A program made the translations under genes and the position numbers. Positions 60,996-64,000 of a DNA stretch of 64,000 nucleotides are shown piece after piece. Source of the stretch: an uncultured Alphaproteobacteria bacterium (GTDB taxonomy: Bacteria; Pseudomonadota; Alphaproteobacteria; Rs-D84); the NCBI GenBank assembly GCA_944392565.1, contig CALXWX010000002.1:1-64000 (forward strand), written 5' to 3'. The stretch's first letter is position 1; every line of letters begins with the position of its first letter. The notes below the pieces were generated by a model that was given only the letters and a program-made list of their open reading frames with translations, ran no database searches and was not told the DNA's origin.

Positions 60996-62750
60996 TTATA
61001 CGCGCACACCAAATCCAATTCGTTTTGATATTGTCGCAGATTTGCGTACAGATAATAATTCATCAATTTTTTGTGGGGTGAATTTTGTTTTTACATCTTC
61101 GCCATCGTGTTCCAACAGTGTCCGACGCAGTATCGCGGTTAATTCACGCTGTAATTCACGCACCCCTTCTTCGGATGTATAGTTGCGGATTATATGTCGC
61201 AACGCATCATCACTGATAATAATATTATCAATATTCCATCCTGTATCATGCGCCGCGCGCGCAATTAAATGTTCGCGCGCAATTTGCACCTTTTCATCTT
61301 CGCTGTATCCGGGAATTTCAATAATTTCCATACGATCTTTTAATGCATTTGACATATTTAAACTGTTCGCGGTTGCAATAAACAATACATTCGACAGGTC
61401 AAAGTCCACCTCTAAATAATGATCGCGGAATGTTTTATTTTGTTCTGGATCTAATATTTCCAACAGTGCGGATTCTGGATCGCCGCGCCAGTCGCGCCCC
61501 ATTTTATCAATTTCATCCAATACGATTACTGGATTATTTGATTTACAGCGCTTTAATGCGTCCATAATTCTGCCAGTTTGTGCGCCAATATATGTCTTGC
61601 GATGACCACGAAAATGTGCTTCATCTGATATACCACCTAATGATATACGCTGATATTTACGCCCCAATGCATCAGCAATTGATTTGCACAATGATGTTTT
61701 ACCAACACCCGGTGCGCCAACAAAACACAGTATACTGCCCTGGGCGGTGCCGACTTTTTTCATAACGGCAATATGTTCCAGTATGCGTTCTTTGACCCCG
61801 CGCATACCGGAATGTTTAGAGTCCAATACCGTGCGTGCAGTTTTTAAATCAATTGGCGCATTGTCAGATTTTCCCCAGGGCATTGCCAACAACTCTTCCA
61901 AATATGTTTTCAGCAATCCACCTTCGTTTGACATTGGCGACATACTACGCATGCGTTTCCATTCAGACATTGCTTTTTCTTTGGCATCGCATGGCATATT
62001 GGATTGTTCAATGCGCTTGCGGATATTTTCTGTATCCATACCGTCTTCATCACCCATTTCTTGCTGTATCGCGCGCATTTTTTCTTGCAATATTGCTTCA
62101 CGCCGTCCATTTTCCATTTGCTGCTGTACACGCCGATTAATAGAATTTTCAATCTTTGCGGTTTCTGTCATCAGGCTAAGTTGTTCCAACAGCATCATTA
62201 ATTTTTCACGCCATGATGATGCACACAGTATACGCACGGCATCAGATGTATCTATTTCTGCCATTTGAATAACAGAATCAATAAATGCCGGCATTGGATA
62301 GTTGTTTATAATATTACGCAGTTTATCAATTTTGATTTTTTTAGAATTTGCCAATGCTTGCATATTTTCTGCAACCTTGTCCCGCAGGGCAAGTGTTTGG
62401 TCAAGATTACTGTCGTCAATTATTTCGATTGGTGTTGTGTCCGCAGAAAATACCCCGTTTTCAATTGATTTATTTTCTAACCGAACAACACCTGTTGTTC
62501 GAATAATGACATGCAATGGACCATCCGGCAGTCGTAAAACCTGGACAATATCACCGATTGTACCCGCATTATAAATCGCATCTGGGTCAGTTGGATAAGA
62601 CCAACTGTACTGTGCCGCGACAACCAATTTCTGATCGTGCTTTGCCGCCGCTTCGACACATGCAATTGATGCCTGGTTGTCAACATAAATTGGAACCGTT
62701 AATCCCGGATGCACAACTAAATCGCGAAAAGGTAAAATATAGTTTTTCAT
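60996..62750 (-). CDS. lon: Lon-like AAA+ protein without protease domain
   Basis: 584 residues with the Lon layout up to the ATPase: N-terminal LON substrate domain (about 1-195), helical linker, AAA+ module with Walker A GAPGVGKT (345-352), Walker B VIVLDEID (408-415) and SEEGVRELQRELTAILRR. The protein stops at KRIGFGVRV, where Lon of about 780 residues begins its S16 Ser-Lys protease domain. tsaB starts 13 nt later, so the domain is absent, not frameshifted. It may act as an unfoldase. Promoter and ATG fit a leaderless heat-shock transcript. Confidence 0.9.
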   Translation of the reverse strand: MKNYILPFRDLVVHPGLTVPIYVDNQASIACVEAAAKHDQKLVVAAQYSWSYPTDPDAIYNAGTIGDIVQVLRLPDGPLHVIIRTTGVVRLENKSIENGVFSADTTPIEIIDDSNLDQTLALRDKVAENMQALANSKKIKIDKLRNIINNYPMPAFIDSVIQMAEIDTSDAVRILCASSWREKLMMLLEQLSLMTETAKIENSINRRVQQQMENGRREAILQEKMRAIQQEMGDEDGMDTENIRKRIEQSNMPCDAKEKAMSEWKRMRSMSPMSNEGGLLKTYLEELLAMPWGKSDNAPIDLKTARTVLDSKHSGMRGVKERILEHIAVMKKVGTAQGSILCFVGAPGVGKTSLCKSIADALGRKYQRISLGGISDEAHFRGHRKTYIGAQTGRIMDALKRCKSNNPVIVLDEIDKMGRDWRGDPESALLEILDPEQNKTFRDHYLEVDFDLSNVLFIATANSLNMSNALKDRMEIIEIPGYSEDEKVQIAREHLIARAAHDTGWNIDNIIISDDALRHIIRNYTSEEGVRELQRELTAILRRTLLEHDGEDVKTKFTPQKIDELLSVRKSATISKRIGFGVRV

Positions 62751-62759
62751 AGTGATGAT

Positions 62760-62788
62760 AATATAAGAATTTTTTTATCGTTTTTCAA
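62760..62788 (-). promoter_or_regulatory. lon promoter, heat-shock-like
   Basis: TTGAAA (62783-62788) within CCCTTGAAA, 17 nt, TATATT (62760-62765), 9 nt before the ATG. The CCTTGAAA fits the sigma-32 -35, as at groES. Confidence 0.55.
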
Positions 62789-62790
62789 GG

Positions 62791-62816
62791 GCAATAAAAA
62801 GCCCCCATTTATGGGG
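62791..62816 (-). terminator. Terminator of small membrane protein gene
   Basis: CCCCAT (62803-62808) and ATGGGG (62811-62816), then a T-rich tail on the minus strand. Confidence 0.75.
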
Positions 62817-62841
62817 ACTGTGGACATTCGTCATTGTCATA

Positions 62842-63072
62842 TTAACGACGACGGCCGTTGAATCCATTGTATTGTGCGCTGTTGCTGGACCGTTTTGACA
62901 GATAACGCGCTGCAATTAATACCAGCCATTCAACCGCCAACAATCCCATCCACCCCAGCTTTGCATCTATGCCCGGAACCCAACCTAAAACATAAACGAT
63001 TTGCGCGATAAAAGAAATGTACATAATACCAAACATACTTGTAAAGAATATCTTTTTAACTTTTCCAAACAT
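62842..63072 (-). CDS. Small hypothetical membrane protein
   Basis: 76 residues with two likely membrane helices (about 9-31 and 41-59) and a basic tail ending GFNGRRR. A clear AAAAAGG site precedes the ATG and a terminator follows. No family recognised. It lies just downstream of ssrA, possibly by read-through of the same transcript. Confidence 0.7.
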   Translation of the reverse strand: MFGKVKKIFFTSMFGIMYISFIAQIVYVLGWVPGIDAKLGWMGLLAVEWLVLIAARYLSKRSSNSAQYNGFNGRRR

Positions 63073-63104
63073 ATTTTCAGCCTTTTTAGTTATAAATTAA
63101 TTGT

Positions 63105-63423
63105 GGCTGGGTTTCTGTTGCCGGGTACCCAGCGAACCCCGCAATATGCTGAAACGGATATAATCAACAATTGCCAATTATACCCAACCTTGTATTAGGC
63201 AGCCATTGCAAGGCGAACATTGTCGTTCGCAGCGATTCTATCGCCATTCAGTTTTTATTTGGTTTTTAACGACACCATGTCGGATTCAACCGATTTGCCT
63301 TTACTTCGCCTGTCGAAACTATGTCAGCCCCATATTTTTTATTGGTGGAGCTGTGGGGTACCGCCCCCCAGTCCAAAACGACTATTCCGCAACGGATTCA
63401 GAATCATCATCGCAAATGCGACA
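63105..63423 (-). ncRNA. ssrA: Permuted two-piece tmRNA (ssrA)
   Basis: Ribosome-rescue RNA. On the minus strand the acceptor part comes first and ends CAGCTCCACCA (63343-63353). After a short spacer, the coding part begins GGGGCTGACATAG (from 63331). GGGGCTG and CAGCTCC pair with the G3-U identity wobble. The tag frame at 63195-63233 reads AANDNVRLAMAA then stop. Promoter TTGCAT (63452-63457), 16 nt, TATAAT (63430-63435). The 3' end is approximate. The permuted order is an alphaproteobacterial trait. Confidence 0.92.
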
Positions 63424-63465
63424 TAAATAATTATAATATTTATGGTGGCAAATGCAAGTTTTTAA

Positions 63466-64000
<535 letters not shown>

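Overview
The window looks like a chromosomal segment of an uncultured, probably host-associated alphaproteobacterium. The class assignment rests on a circularly permuted (two-piece) tmRNA gene, a type A RNase P RNA and accessory genes of alphaproteobacterial phage type (DUF2924 plus serine recombinase, DUF5681). Several core proteins are pared down: a Lon without its protease domain, an AlaRS without its C-terminal domain, and a short TilS. This suggests a streamlined genome; the exact lineage cannot be named from the window.

Layout. 1-29.6 kb is core chromosome: groES-groEL, a HIT protein, LOG, tilS-ftsH-MBL hydrolase, RNase J, an M23 peptidase divergent from prmC, alaS, HU, lemA, rpsD, trpS, SIMPL, a Xer recombinase, a Cys-rich secreted protein, rnpB, smpB/tatD/holB/dacA, mtaB, rpoZ and tRNA-Ser(GGA). 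About 29.7-47.5 kb is an AT-rich acquired element next to that tRNA. It holds a serine recombinase, a RloC/PrrC-like ATPase (candidate anticodon nuclease), a decayed second recombinase with DUF2924 and small phage genes, a complete DpnII-type (GATC) restriction-modification operon, a 22-residue-repeat secreted protein, a PD-(D/E)XK-type nuclease, a terminase/DUF5681/ParB-methyltransferase cluster, and a pyrophosphatase-KAP NTPase-unknown operon. No capsid, portal or tail gene is seen, so it is a satellite, a decayed prophage or a defence island. 47.6-64 kb returns to core-like genes: an ABC-F protein with a leader-peptide attenuator, ybaK, an FAD oxidoreductase, a 2109-residue Cys-rich secreted protein, tRNA(CAU), a PIF1-like helicase, lon-tsaB-rimI, ssrA and obg.

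Two things stand out. (1) A roughly 145-160 nt sequence occurs at 15.4 kb (core) and 40.2 kb (element). Its loops and core are conserved, but at least four of its helices differ in sequence while staying complementary, including two that make a pseudoknot. This is strong evidence for a structured RNA that I cannot assign to a family. (2) At least ten promoters end 7-9 nt before a start codon that has no Shine-Dalgarno sequence, including two divergent pairs that share a -10 or a palindromic -35. Leaderless translation therefore seems common here.

Other regulatory structure includes a long hairpin leader before HU, a leaderless 18-codon ORF before trpS, and a family of three related promoter boxes inside the element.
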